Source: Paenibacillus senegalensis JC66 (GTDB lineage Bacteria; Bacillota; Bacilli; Paenibacillales; NBRC-103111). From it: a stretch of 64,000 nt of DNA. Under the pieces are notes generated by a model. The model was not told where the DNA came from, did not search any database, and saw nothing but the letters and a program-made list of their open reading frames with translations. How positions within the stretch are numbered: the first letter of the stretch is position 1; each line of letters opens with the position of its first letter. Where the stretch lies: positions 300,015 to 364,014 of the forward strand of contig NZ_HE610958.1 of the NCBI RefSeq assembly GCF_000285515.1. Direction: 5' to 3'. Below, piece after piece: positions 26,031 through 34,268 of this stretch. The translations under genes were made by a program, and so were the position numbers.

Positions 26031-26684
26031 TTACAAATATTGAATAATGTCCTCCAACTGGTCAATCCACCCGATAGGCTCTACCTTTTCCCTAGCAAAT
26101 TTACTTCTATCCCCACGATAGGCTAAAAATCGAGAGCCTGCGCGTATAGCCGCCCTTCCGTCTATCCATGAATCCCCGATAGACAGCCACTCGGCGGGTT
26201 CAATATCCGGATACAGCCCGTGTATGTATCTGACGCCTGAACAAGAAGGCTTTAGCTTCGGAATCTGATCCCGGCCTACGACATGATCAAGGTAAGCAAT
26301 CATTCCGGTATGTTCCAGAGCCGTTATCGCTGCCTGATAAGCATTATTAGTGAGCACTACCAGCGGGTATCTGCCATGCAGCTGCTCCAAAATCTTGTCA
26401 GCCCCGGGCTCGGGACCGGCGTCTTTCATCCCCTCCCGTTCTACCTCAGCTAAAACTTCCCAAATGAGAGGCATCCATTCTTCAGCTCCCGCGGACGTTT
26501 TGCGGGCATCCTCGATGACTTGAGCAGTTGTTTTATGCTCCGCAGAGTATCCTTCCGGCAATAGACGACGATCTTGCAAAAAAGAAAGTGCCGCTCTCTT
26601 CATCCACACAAAATCAATAGTGGACTGAATAAGCGTATTGTCCATATCAAAAATAATCGCACGGAACGACGGATTAGAGCTCAT
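26031..26684 (-). CDS. HAD-superfamily hydrolase (phosphoglycolate phosphatase-like)
   Basis: A 217-residue HAD phosphatase. Motif I is IIFDMDNTL, motif II VVLTNNA, motif III the Lys in PKLKPS, and motif IV SIGDSWIDGRAA (the usual GDs.nDi.aA). A helical cap lies between motifs I and II (about 25-105). This is a Gph/PgmB-like architecture; the phosphorylated substrate cannot be told. AAAGGAATAATACC precedes the ATG. It is followed by the DUF2203 gene in the same operon. Confidence 0.9.
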   Translation of the reverse strand: MSSNPSFRAIIFDMDNTLIQSTIDFVWMKRAALSFLQDRRLLPEGYSAEHKTTAQVIEDARKTSAGAEEWMPLIWEVLAEVEREGMKDAGPEPGADKILEQLHGRYPLVVLTNNAYQAAITALEHTGMIAYLDHVVGRDQIPKLKPSCSGVRYIHGLYPDIEPAEWLSIGDSWIDGRAAIRAGSRFLAYRGDRSKFAREKVEPIGWIDQLEDIIQYL

Positions 26685-27096
26685 GGTATTATTCCTTTCT
26701 TCACCGGGTATTGGGCATAAAATGATTCTTGCAAATACCGGACTGATATCTATCTCTTAAGGATACTGAATTTCCCCAAGAATATCCACTGCCGGCATAA
26801 TTCCAGCTTAATGAAACCATGATCTGAAATTCCAGTGCTGCTTGTCCAATAAAGGAACAAGCAGCTCCTGCCCTATCTTCTCTCTTTCCAATAAGACCAA
26901 TACAGCCAGATCAGCATCTGCATAGTCCACATGGAATCGTGCTCTTTCATAGAACTCCCCCCTTTATCAGTATTGCTTCAGTATATGCATACCGCGAACG
27001 CTGAGCTTGGGGAGCCGCCTCCATTCTATGAAAAAAAATTCATAGATTGAATACCACGTATATTTCACCTTGAAGCCTTTGGGGGGAAGTCAACGA
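26685..27096. other. intergenic stretch with one very small ORF
   Basis: About 410 bases between the HAD gene and the CD3324-type gene. It contains the 25-residue ORF at 26873-26950 and, right after that ORF, a 9-bp perfect hairpin (GCTGCTTGT/ACAAGCAGC, 26834-26865) without a T run. Nothing else was recognised. Confidence 0.5.
26873..26950 (-). CDS. 25-residue Trp/Met-rich small ORF
   Basis: The ORF MKEHDSMWTMQMLIWLYW...ERR has five Trp and four Met among 25 residues, an amphipathic or membrane-associated composition. GGGGGAG stands 4 bases before the ATG and a hairpin follows the stop. Small size makes it uncertain, and I do not recognise it. Confidence 0.4.
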   Translation of the reverse strand: MKEHDSMWTMQMLIWLYWSYWKERR

Positions 27097-27133
27097 ATTA
27101 GGCGGCTGACTCTGTAAGAATCAGCCGCCTAAT
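27097..27133 (-). terminator. terminator of the CD3324-type gene
   Basis: A perfect 13-bp inverted repeat (ATTAGGCGGCTGA / TCAGCCGCCTAAT) overlaps the gene's last codons on the minus strand. The T run is weak (TCGTTG), so termination strength is uncertain. Confidence 0.65.
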
Positions 27134-27421
27134 CTATCGTGTAGCTTTAGCTTTTTCCCGGCTTTTACCGATAATCTTCCGGATGCTGTCTTCGGAAAGA
27201 TGGTAGGCCTGAATCAGCTCTATAATTTTTGATCCATTCATGTATTTCCGGTAAATTTCTTTGTTTCTTCGTTCAATCAGTAAACGCGCTCCGTTATTTT
27301 CTCCCCATCCTGCACGTTTCTGTTCTCTTTTAGGAATGTATACAATTTCCCCTTGTATATACTCCTGCAGCTGCTTCAATAAACTAGGCGGAAGAATATC
27401 CCTCCCGTTTTTGTAGCTCAT
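27134..27421 (-). CDS. CD3324-family helix-turn-helix protein
   Basis: A 95-residue protein beginning MSYKNGRDILPPSLLKQLQE, followed by QGEIVYIPK and a C-terminal helix-turn-helix (about 60-90, NKEIYRKYMNGSKIIELIQAYHLSEDSIRKII). This is the CD3324 family, related to Mor-type activators and found in many Firmicutes; most are uncharacterised regulators. Strong GAGGAGG 9 bases before ATG 27421. The start lies inside a 35-codon leader ORF in another frame, and a palindrome lies 155 bases upstream, both suggesting regulated or autogenous expression. Confidence 0.82.
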   Translation of the reverse strand: MSYKNGRDILPPSLLKQLQEYIQGEIVYIPKREQKRAGWGENNGARLLIERRNKEIYRKYMNGSKIIELIQAYHLSEDSIRKIIGKSREKAKATR

Positions 27422-27491
27422 GGATGAAAACCTCCTCGATCTTTTCTTTTCCGTAAATATGATCTGTCATTCTTGGATTAGTCGCTTTCAT
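27384..27491 (-). CDS. 35-residue leader ORF overlapping the CD3324-type gene
   Basis: The ORF begins MKATNPRMTDHIYGK and ends 37 bases inside the next gene, in a different frame. It has one of the best ribosome sites in the window (AAAGGAGGTGCTTGAG before the ATG). Its coding region contains the ribosome site of the CD3324-type gene, so ribosomes on it should affect the downstream start. It may be a real regulatory leader or a small protein of its own. Confidence 0.55.
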   Translation of the reverse strand: MKATNPRMTDHIYGKEKIEEVFIHELQKREGYSSA

Positions 27492-27575
27492 CTCAAGCAC
27501 CTCCTTTCAAAATGTATGTAACACGAATTCACTTCATAATTCCTTAACCGAGCGTTGAATTAGCGATATATGGAC

Positions 27576-27592
27576 TCACTTGATTCAAGTGA
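27576..27592. promoter_or_regulatory. palindromic operator candidate
   Basis: A perfect 17-bp dyad TCACTTGA-T-TCAAGTGA flanked by partly symmetric TATAT/ATATA sequence (total about 35 bp), 85 bases upstream of the leader ORF. It looks like a binding site for a dimeric regulator, possibly the CD3324-type protein itself. Confidence 0.5.
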
Positions 27593-27664
27593 TTCTATAT
27601 ATTGAACCATTCAGAGATGGATACGATTTATGAAATGGATTCACGCTTAAACCTAAAAAAGGGA

Positions 27665-27853
27665 ATAAAAAAAACACGATAACCTCATCGTGCCTGCCCG
27701 CGGTAAGTATAATCCTCGATGTATGTGATAATCAGGTGATGGTTATGCCAACTTTATTTATTTAGTTGAACTTCCTGTGTATAGATGTGCGATCTGAATC
27801 ATGCTGATCTACTCCCTTCACCTAATTAATGTTATTTATTAATGTTTATTGGT
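27665..27853 (-). ncRNA. candidate short transcript (small RNA or peptide gene)
   Basis: On the minus strand a TATAAT (27861-27866) with TTGCTT 18 bases upstream is followed about 170 bases later by a terminator: stem CACGAT/ATCGTG with 8 T (27665-27692). Inside is only a 12-codon ORF (27764-27802) after GAAGGGAG. A discrete RNA of roughly 190 bases is predicted; no known RNA family was recognised. Confidence 0.4.
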
Positions 27854-27935
27854 AAACCCAATTATATATGCAATCCTAGCGAATAAGCAAGTGTTAATTT
27901 GAATCCGCAGCTTTTTATATCCGTAATCTTATAGG

Positions 27936-27983
27936 ACGGGGCCCGAAGGCCCCGTTCTTAACAATCTTCGCCTTAGGCGAAGA
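27936..27983. other. two strong adjacent hairpins
   Basis: ACGGGGCC-CGAA-GGCCCCGT (27936-27955) reads as a UUCG-loop hairpin on the minus strand. TCTTCGCCT-T-AGGCGAAGA (27965-27983) is a second perfect one. Just upstream on the minus strand AAAGGAGCGTG precedes a 13-codon ORF (MIVLITNSEVVFA). This could be a remnant of a small toxin gene or an RNA element; the rest of 27492-28177 shows no gene. Confidence 0.4.
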
Positions 27984-28177
27984 CCACCTCACTGTTTGTA
28001 ATCAAAACGATCACGCTCCTTTCTTTCAATATTGCCGGCATCTTAATTTACTCATTTTTCGTTTATTCTCTCAAGTGAAAGAATGGTTATAGTCGTTCTT
28101 TCCTCAAGCTAAAAGTGATGTCCTTCAACAAGATTAAAGAAGCGCCACGCGTGACCTGAGGTGTTCTGTTATCAAGG

Positions 28178-28675
28178 CTAAGGCTGCAGGCAAATATACT
28201 GCCATCCAACTACCGGAATCCACATCCAGCGACATTGACCGTGGCTTGCTCCGGGTCCGGAGGACCAGGGGCCAGGGCCGGGACTAGGAGACCAGGGAAC
28301 AGAAGCGAAACCAGGGCCAGGTTCGGGTCTGGCCGCAAACGGGCCCTCTGCCAGCGAAATCATCGTGATATCAATGATTCCTGGTTGATTATTCGCGTAG
28401 TACACCCTTGCTGACATAGAGGCTGTATCAATATTGTCTACATAGGCTGCTACCCGTTGTCCATTAATCGTGAATATTCCCCACTTCCCTTCAAAAAAAC
28501 GCAAATCATTCGGGTTTTGCCCATACAGCTGGGGCATTCTTGGTGCCGCTTGAAACTCTACCGCCTGATCCTTCCATGAAGCAGCGGTCTGCAAAAAATT
28601 CCCATCCTCCAGCGGAATCCATTGCTGATCCGGGAATTCCGAGACAAGCGGATAATATCCATGAGGATAAAGCAT
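28178..28675 (-). CDS. hypothetical protein with Gly/Pro-rich tail
   Basis: A 165-residue protein beginning MLYPHGYYPLVSEFPDQQW. A folded-looking central part (about 50-110, LRFFEGKWGIFTINGQRVAAYV) is followed by a tail rich in Pro, Gly and Ser (PGPGFASVPWSPSPGPGPWS, about 115-145) and an aromatic end (WIPVVGWQYICLQP). There is no signal peptide. AAGGAGG lies well placed before the ATG. The composition recalls Paenibacillus spore-surface or spore-associated proteins, but I do not recognise the family and offer no function. Confidence 0.7.
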   Translation of the reverse strand: MLYPHGYYPLVSEFPDQQWIPLEDGNFLQTAASWKDQAVEFQAAPRMPQLYGQNPNDLRFFEGKWGIFTINGQRVAAYVDNIDTASMSARVYYANNQPGIIDITMISLAEGPFAARPEPGPGFASVPWSPSPGPGPWSSGPGASHGQCRWMWIPVVGWQYICLQP

Positions 28676-28831
28676 CAGACTTCCTCCTTAAGGTTTAACA
28701 TACATTTTTATACAGTAACCTATGTGCTGCTGCCCATTTCGGTATAGTCAACCGCCCAGGCTATAAAAAAGTTATTTGCGAGCAGATTATTCGCTTGCTG
28801 CACAAGCATCCAGCTGCTATCCTGGCGGCAT

Positions 28832-28866
28832 AAAAAAACTCTCTTCTGCACGGCTAATGAAGAGAG
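28832..28866 (-). terminator. terminator of the coiled-coil zinc-ribbon gene
   Basis: Minus strand: CTCTCTTC ... GAAGAGAG stem, then seven T. It lies 25 bases past the stop at 28890, and separates that gene from the one at 28178. Confidence 0.85.
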
Positions 28867-28889
28867 CTGGTTGCTATCTGGCGTTACAA

Positions 28890-29405
28890 TTAACGCTTTT
28901 CCCCTTGTTCATCTGAAGATGAGGATTGCCCGGGTTTTTTCGGGTCCTCCAGACTTAATGGCATTAAGTAATCACCACAATTGTAACAATACAAGGAGTT
29001 TTCCTCGTTGAAGGTTTCGCAACGGCCGCAAATAACTTTAACTGGAGGCCGGGACTCGAAATAGTGCCCGCAGGCCGGACAATAATTGGCTTCCAGCGGC
29101 ACGTTTCGACCGCAAGGACAGCTCTTGACCTGCTTCACCTGCTTAATCCGTTCTTCCAATTCGCTGATCTCCCGGCGAAGTCTTACGATCTGCTGACTGG
29201 CCTCTGCAATGAAGGACTCCGATCGTTCCAGCTTGTTATCTACATAAGCTTCGAACACCTTTTCGCCGATCGCTTCAAAGTATCTGTCGACTTCTTTTTC
29301 CTTTGAAGAAATATGAGACTTTATGCGGGTAATTTCCATTGCCTGCTGGGCCATTTTTGCCGCTTCCGCCGCACCCAGCTTCATTTTATTCACAAACTGC
29401 TTCAC
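28890..29405 (-). CDS. coiled-coil zinc-ribbon protein
   Basis: A 171-residue protein. Residues 1-90 are helical and charged (a basic start, KQFVNKMKLGAAEAAKMAQQ, then a coiled coil ending ISELEERIKQVKQ), followed by two zinc-ribbon motifs: CPCGRNVPLEANYCPACG (about 96-113) and CGRCETFNEENSLYCYNCG (about 126-144). The tail is polar with four serines. Similar small proteins are common and uncharacterised in Bacillales. The start is GTG 29405 with GGAGGTGG five bases before. Transcribed alone, divergent from the deacetylase gene. Confidence 0.78.
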   Translation of the reverse strand: MKQFVNKMKLGAAEAAKMAQQAMEITRIKSHISSKEKEVDRYFEAIGEKVFEAYVDNKLERSESFIAEASQQIVRLRREISELEERIKQVKQVKSCPCGRNVPLEANYCPACGHYFESRPPVKVICGRCETFNEENSLYCYNCGDYLMPLSLEDPKKPGQSSSSDEQGEKR

Positions 29406-29653
29406 TTAACCACCTCCTACGCCAATCATGGAACAAAGGCGACCGCTTCACAGTTAATGCTTCGGAAGCCGATTTCCTTCAGAAAGCGCTGGCCGGAATC
29501 CTTTCACCCTTTATCCCGAAGGTTACCTTTCTTTCAACATATATATACGAATAACCGCAATAACATACGGCTCTCTTTCACTTTCCTCTAACCATTGGAG
29601 CACCCTATGCATAGGCTATAGGTAAATGACCCGTAAAAATGAGGTGCATAACC

Positions 29654-30502
29654 GTGAATGGTTTTATTTATGGAGTTCCTAATGGAGTCCCTTATAGAGT
29701 TTATTCTAGATCCTGTACAAATAATGTTTATCCTCATAGAGTCTACCCTGGCGTATTCTATCATAGTTATAACGGATCCTGGTATCGTATGCCTACCCCG
29801 GAGCTTGCCGGCGGACCGGAAAGTGAACAGGAGCGGCCTCCGCATGCAGAACAAACGGATTGGGCTTCCTTATACCCGAGCGAGGTCCTGCTGCACGGTC
29901 CCCAGGTCAAGGAGGTCTCTTTAACCTTCGATGACGGCCCTGACACCGAATGGACTCCGCAAGTTCTTTCTATTTTGAAGCAGTATGGAGTGAAAGCGAC
30001 TTTTTTCTGTGTAGGCCACCGAATCCAAACTAACCCTGACGTATTTATGCAGATGATTCAAGACGGCCATGAGGTCGGCAATCATTCCTGGAGTCATCCT
30101 AATCTCAGTAAGCTTCCAGCGGAAGAGATCCGCCGGCAGCTAACGTTGACTAATGAGCAGGTTCAGCGCTTGATTGGAGTCAAGCCGGCTAATCTGAGAC
30201 CTCCTTACGGAGCCATTAACGAGGATGTCATCGATATAGCACGCTCACTTGACCTGAAAATTATATTATGGAATGTGGATAGCGTCGACTGGAATCGCCT
30301 GACCGGGGAACAGGTTGCTGCTAACGTGCTGGCCAACACTGGTCCGGGCTCTATTATTTTAATGCATAGCGCAACAGGCGAAGGAGGGACCTTACAAGGA
30401 ACCGTGGACGGATTGCCGCGCATCATAGAAAAGCTTCAGCAGCTCGGCTATTCGTTTAAAACTGTTTCGCAGCTGCTTGACATACCTGCCTATGTTAGGT
30501 AA
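29654..30502 (+). CDS. CE4 polysaccharide deacetylase (NodB homology), Tyr-rich N-terminus
   Basis: A 282-residue enzyme of carbohydrate esterase family 4, which removes N-acetyl groups from peptidoglycan or chitin-type sugars. Motifs: SLTFDDGPD (motif 1, catalytic Asp and metal Asp), NHSWSH (motif 2, metal His pair), RPPYG (motif 3), DSVDW (motif 4) and IILMHS (motif 5). No signal peptide; instead the N-terminus (first 40 residues) is a Tyr/Val/Asn/Pro-rich segment (NGVPYRVYSRSCTNNVYPHRVYPGVF) that resembles spore-surface proteins. I start at GTG 29654 with GAGGTG 7 bases before; the ATG at 29639 overlaps that site. Spore cortex or coat work is an inference from the N-terminus only. Confidence 0.88.
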   Translation: MNGFIYGVPNGVPYRVYSRSCTNNVYPHRVYPGVFYHSYNGSWYRMPTPELAGGPESEQERPPHAEQTDWASLYPSEVLLHGPQVKEVSLTFDDGPDTEWTPQVLSILKQYGVKATFFCVGHRIQTNPDVFMQMIQDGHEVGNHSWSHPNLSKLPAEEIRRQLTLTNEQVQRLIGVKPANLRPPYGAINEDVIDIARSLDLKIILWNVDSVDWNRLTGEQVAANVLANTGPGSIILMHSATGEGGTLQGTVDGLPRIIEKLQQLGYSFKTVSQLLDIPAYVR

Positions 30503-30589
30503 AGGCCAATCCCGAATCCGGTTAGCATTTGTATCAATTACTTCGTATCTGAGCTGAGAGATTTCCTGATCGCTCTACATTTCAGGAAG

Positions 30590-32017
30590 CTACCCTTGGG
30601 GCGGCGGACTTTCTGCAGGAAGAGCAGGGAATTGCGGGAATGGGAGCGATACTTTTACGGTTGTACCCACACCCAGCTTACTGTAGACGGTCAGCGCCCC
30701 ATTATGCTGTTCCACTATTTCTTTACAAATGGATAACCCCAGCCCACTGCCAGGCGAGCGGGAATCTGCTTTAAAAAATTTGTCCGTTACCCGTCTTAGG
30801 CTATCCTCGGGTATTCCCGCCCCGTCATCCGTTACTTTAATGGCCGCCCATTCCTCTTCCTTGCCGGCACTCAGGCGGATCGTCCCTTCCTCAGACGTAA
30901 ATTTAATCGCGTTGTCCAAAAGGTTCACCAATACCTGCTTAAGCCTGTTCCGGTCAGCATGGACAATAAGCTGGGGCTCCTTCGTTTCGACAACCAGGTG
31001 AATGTGCTTTCGTCTCAGACTCGCCGCAAATTGATGCCCGATCTCTTCCACCAAATGGTTAAGATCAATCGGCTGCTCCTGCAATTTTTGATTGCCGGAT
31101 TGCAGCTTGGAGAAATCAAGAAGGTCCTCTACCAGGCCGATTAACCGGTCTGTTTCCTTGGATATAACCTGCAAACCCAGCTTGGTTTCTTCCTGCTCGT
31201 TCAGTCCTCCAGAAATCAAGGTCTCGCTCCAGCCCTTGATGGATGTAAGCGGCGTTCTGAGCTCATGGGAGATAGAGGAGATGAAGTCGCTTTTCAGCTT
31301 ATCGTTGCGCACGATCTCATCAGCCATAAAATTGAGTGTATCTGCTAAATGGCCAACTTCATCGTTATATCGCTTTTCCGCTTTTCGGGTAAAATCGCCT
31401 TCCGCCATATGAGCAGCGGCATTTGTCAGTTCTTCAATCGGGCTGACAATCCGCTTTGCCAGCTGTGTACTGATTAGCCAGGACAAAAAGATAACAATCA
31501 AGCCAACACCAATCCCCGCAAGCGTAAACCGGTTCACGACCTGGTCGACCTGTTCAATGGAAGTAGTGTAACGGATAACACCTATTGCCCGGTTTCCCTG
31601 CATAAGAGGCTGGGAAAGGGCAAAAATTTTCTCGTTTGTTTCCGGCGATATCCCTGTCCAGGTTTGTGTCGATCCTTTGAGTGCGGCAGTAATATCCGGT
31701 GTCAGCACCTTCTCGTGAGGCTGCAGGCCGTAGGAATCAATAACGAGATTCCCCTGCAAATCAAATACTTCGATTCGCGTGAAATCATCATCAATAGCGC
31801 TTTCGTAAATATAACGGGATTGCTCGCGCAAGGAATATTCGTCGAGATATTGACTGAAAAACCGGGCCGATACAGCAGCCCGTTCGCTTAGCGTCTGCTG
31901 TACGCTTCCGTAATAATATTGTCTTACGGTACCGATAAACAGAACACCCAAAATTAGAACGACGAATAAAATAACGATGCCGTAACCGACCATCATTCTG
32001 CCTTTAATTGTATTCAA
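30590..32017 (-). CDS. sensor histidine kinase
   Basis: A 475-residue membrane kinase: helix 1 (about 10-32), an extracytoplasmic domain (33-160, RIEVFDLQGNLVIDSYG, PAS/Cache-like), helix 2 (about 163-185), HAMP (186-238), HisKA with phospho-His 251 (SSISHELRTPL), and HATPase_c with N-box LVNLLDNAIKF, G1 DDGAGIPEDS, and G2 GSGLGLSICKE. It ends in a short Pro-rich tail. A 6-base gap separates it from the upstream response regulator, so they form one operon with the VCBS lipoprotein. The architecture resembles PhoR/ResE-like sensors; the stimulus is unknown. Confidence 0.93.
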   Translation of the reverse strand: MNTIKGRMMVGYGIVILFVVLILGVLFIGTVRQYYYGSVQQTLSERAAVSARFFSQYLDEYSLREQSRYIYESAIDDDFTRIEVFDLQGNLVIDSYGLQPHEKVLTPDITAALKGSTQTWTGISPETNEKIFALSQPLMQGNRAIGVIRYTTSIEQVDQVVNRFTLAGIGVGLIVIFLSWLISTQLAKRIVSPIEELTNAAAHMAEGDFTRKAEKRYNDEVGHLADTLNFMADEIVRNDKLKSDFISSISHELRTPLTSIKGWSETLISGGLNEQEETKLGLQVISKETDRLIGLVEDLLDFSKLQSGNQKLQEQPIDLNHLVEEIGHQFAASLRRKHIHLVVETKEPQLIVHADRNRLKQVLVNLLDNAIKFTSEEGTIRLSAGKEEEWAAIKVTDDGAGIPEDSLRRVTDKFFKADSRSPGSGLGLSICKEIVEQHNGALTVYSKLGVGTTVKVSLPFPQFPALPAESPPPQG

Positions 32018-32023
32018 CAGAGA

Positions 32024-32707
32024 CTATCCCTTCCACATATATCCGTAGCCCCACATCGTTTCAATATATTTGGGCATGGACGGATCATCTTCTAGTTTTT
32101 GACGGATTCTGCGGATATTGACATCCACAATTTTTAAGTCGCCAATATAATGCTTACCCCATACTTTATCCAGGATGGTATCCCGGCTGATTCCCTTTCT
32201 CGGATTCTCCATAAAAAGTTTAACGATTTCGTATTCAGTCGGCGTTACATCAATTTCTTTTCCTCTTTTAAACAGCTTCCGTTCATCCAGAGAGATTGCA
32301 AAGGGGCCTGATTCCAGCCGGTTGTCATCCTGCTCCGAAACGGGCTTTAACCTTCTGTAAAGAGCCTTGATACGGGCGATCAGCTCGGTCGGACTGAACG
32401 GCTTAACGACATAATCATCTGCACCCTGCTCCAGTCCCGTGACTTTATCGGAATCCTGGGTCTTGGCAGTAAGCATGATGACTCCCATGTCGGGATAAAG
32501 CTCCCGGATCCGCCGGCATACTTCAAATCCATCTATGGTCGGAAGCATCACATCAAGAATGGCGATGTCTACATGTCCTTCCAATTCCAGCTTTTGCATT
32601 GCTTCCTCGCCAGTCTCCGCCTCCACGACTTCAATCTCGTTGCGGATCAAGTTTATTTTGACGAAGCCCCGGATTGATTCTTCGTCCTCGAGAATCAATA
32701 CTTTCAT
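32024..32707 (-). CDS. OmpR-family response regulator
   Basis: A 227-residue regulator: receiver domain (MKVLILEDEESIRGF with acidic pocket, phospho-Asp in AILDVMLPTIDGFEV, Lys in VVKPFSP) and a winged-helix DNA-binding domain (about 130-227, ending RQKLEDDPSMPKYIETMWGYGYMWKG). It forms a pair with the adjacent histidine kinase. I choose ATG 32707, the usual start of the family, with AAGGACGG upstream. An ATG 10 codons earlier (32737) overlaps the lipoprotein stop (TAATG) and could give a longer form by translational coupling. Confidence 0.93.
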   Translation of the reverse strand: MKVLILEDEESIRGFVKINLIRNEIEVVEAETGEEAMQKLELEGHVDIAILDVMLPTIDGFEVCRRIRELYPDMGVIMLTAKTQDSDKVTGLEQGADDYVVKPFSPTELIARIKALYRRLKPVSEQDDNRLESGPFAISLDERKLFKRGKEIDVTPTEYEIVKLFMENPRKGISRDTILDKVWGKHYIGDLKIVDVNIRRIRQKLEDDPSMPKYIETMWGYGYMWKG

Positions 32708-32736
32708 GCACTGCACCGTCCTTTCCTCAAGTACCA

Positions 32737-34092
32737 TTATTCCTTGGGCAGAAAATGAAAATAGGAAATAATTTCTTCATCATCGAGTCTTAGCGCTTCA
32801 AAACCGGAGGTTCCTCTGGAGTTTTGAGAGGCTCGAGGAATGACAGCGGTAAATATTTGCCCGTTGCGCTCACCTAGGTCAATCGTGTGCATTTGCTGAT
32901 TTTCCCACTCGATTTTATTTTTAAGCTTATCATCAACAGGGTAATAGGCAAGAGAAAAAAATTCCCTTCCCTTCTCTTCATTCTCTACGTGGTAAAAGCG
33001 TACCAGATTCAGATGCTCCTTTTCCTCTTTGACAATTGTATACTGCCCCCACCATTTTGCGGGAAAATCAAAGCGAAAGCCTGCTCCATAATCATAATAA
33101 TTCTCGTATACCAGATTCAAGCCAGCTTGACCATCCCATTGGTGCCAGCGATGAATCCACGGAACATCGACAAGCGGAAGCGGACCGTTGGCCGGCGGCT
33201 CAAACAGCGAAGCTATTTCAATAATCTCATCCTGATTGATGTCTCTATGAATAACCCCATATGGACTCAGCATCACATACTGTTTAGTATCACCAAATAC
33301 ATCCTTAAGCCTTCCGTCCTCTTTGACAAGTAGGGTCGTAAATGAGGAATGGGCTCCCACTTGAGCCGTTATGAAAATTCCGTTACGGGATGCGGTTGCT
33401 TTGCCAAATAAAACTTGAATGTAGCCGCCCACCCCTCCGTCCAAAATATGTTCATCGCTTAGGCGGATTCTTCCCTCTTCGTATTTATAAAGCTCCGCCT
33501 TCGCATTCATCAGATTGCGGTCCTGCTGAATCAGAACAATATCGGCAATCCCATTGTTATCGAGATCGCCTATCGCAAGCTCTGTGTAAGAAAAGCGGCC
33601 GATATCCTGAACTGTTCCCTCTTTCATTTGGTACACAGTCAGTTCCTTCTTGACATCTTCTCCTCCGCTCCAGCCTACCAGCATAACCGGTGTGCCGTCG
33701 CCGGTCACATCTTTAAAGTCGACAAACTGCACAGAGCTTCCCAATTCTTTAATGTCGGCAATTTTCTTCCATTTGCCCTCTTTCTTGCTTAAAACAAGAA
33801 CACCAAATTCAAACTGATTGATTTCTTTTTTGTAAAATGCTATCGCCTCATTGATGCCGTCACCATCCAAATCGGCTTCAATAATTGCCGCTTTCACTGA
33901 TTCAAGCTGTTCCGGAATCGTTAGCTTGGCCCCCGTTGGCAGTTCATTGTGAATTGCTTGCCTCATCTCCTGTAAATCTGTAGAGACCGAGGGAGCTTTA
34001 AGCAAATCGACAGGAGAGACAGCGAAACTGCAAGCCGTTGATGTCATGATGATAAGCAGCAAGGCGATTTTCAACCTCCAAAAAGATCGCAT
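32737..34092 (-). CDS. lipoprotein with VCBS/FG-GAP-like repeats
   Basis: A 451-residue protein with a signal helix and lipobox STAC (Cys 21). The middle region carries calcium-loop-like repeats of the VCBS/FG-GAP type: ADLDGDGINEA, VDFKDVTGDGTP, AIGDLDNNGIAD and RDINQDEIIEI, spaced 50-90 residues apart, suggesting a partial beta-propeller. A C-terminal half without clear family follows. Its stop codon abuts the response-regulator gene (TAATG), so it is the first gene of a lipoprotein - regulator - kinase operon. The context suggests that it senses or tunes the signal for this two-component system, which is inference. Confidence 0.8.
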   Translation of the reverse strand: MRSFWRLKIALLLIIMTSTACSFAVSPVDLLKAPSVSTDLQEMRQAIHNELPTGAKLTIPEQLESVKAAIIEADLDGDGINEAIAFYKKEINQFEFGVLVLSKKEGKWKKIADIKELGSSVQFVDFKDVTGDGTPVMLVGWSGGEDVKKELTVYQMKEGTVQDIGRFSYTELAIGDLDNNGIADIVLIQQDRNLMNAKAELYKYEEGRIRLSDEHILDGGVGGYIQVLFGKATASRNGIFITAQVGAHSSFTTLLVKEDGRLKDVFGDTKQYVMLSPYGVIHRDINQDEIIEIASLFEPPANGPLPLVDVPWIHRWHQWDGQAGLNLVYENYYDYGAGFRFDFPAKWWGQYTIVKEEKEHLNLVRFYHVENEEKGREFFSLAYYPVDDKLKNKIEWENQQMHTIDLGERNGQIFTAVIPRASQNSRGTSGFEALRLDDEEIISYFHFLPKE

Positions 34093-34129
34093 GCAGGCTC
34101 CTCCCTAAGTCATTTTCAAAGTTAGTTTC

Positions 34130-34176
34130 CCATAAACAAATCGGCCCAGGTCCCGATGCGGGACAACAGGACCGAT
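34130..34176 (-). terminator. terminator after the CE4 deacetylase gene
   Basis: Minus strand: ATCGGTCCTG ... CCGAT outer stem with an inner GTCCCGCATCGGGAC hairpin, then TTTGTTTAT. It separates the deacetylase from the lipoprotein operon. Confidence 0.65.
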
Positions 34177-34268
34177 TAAGGCAGCCTCTAGCCGAGGCTA
34201 TTCAATGTCGAGCCACTTTCTGAGCTTGGCACTAGCACCGCTTAAATTACGAGAAGCGGCAGCTAATT

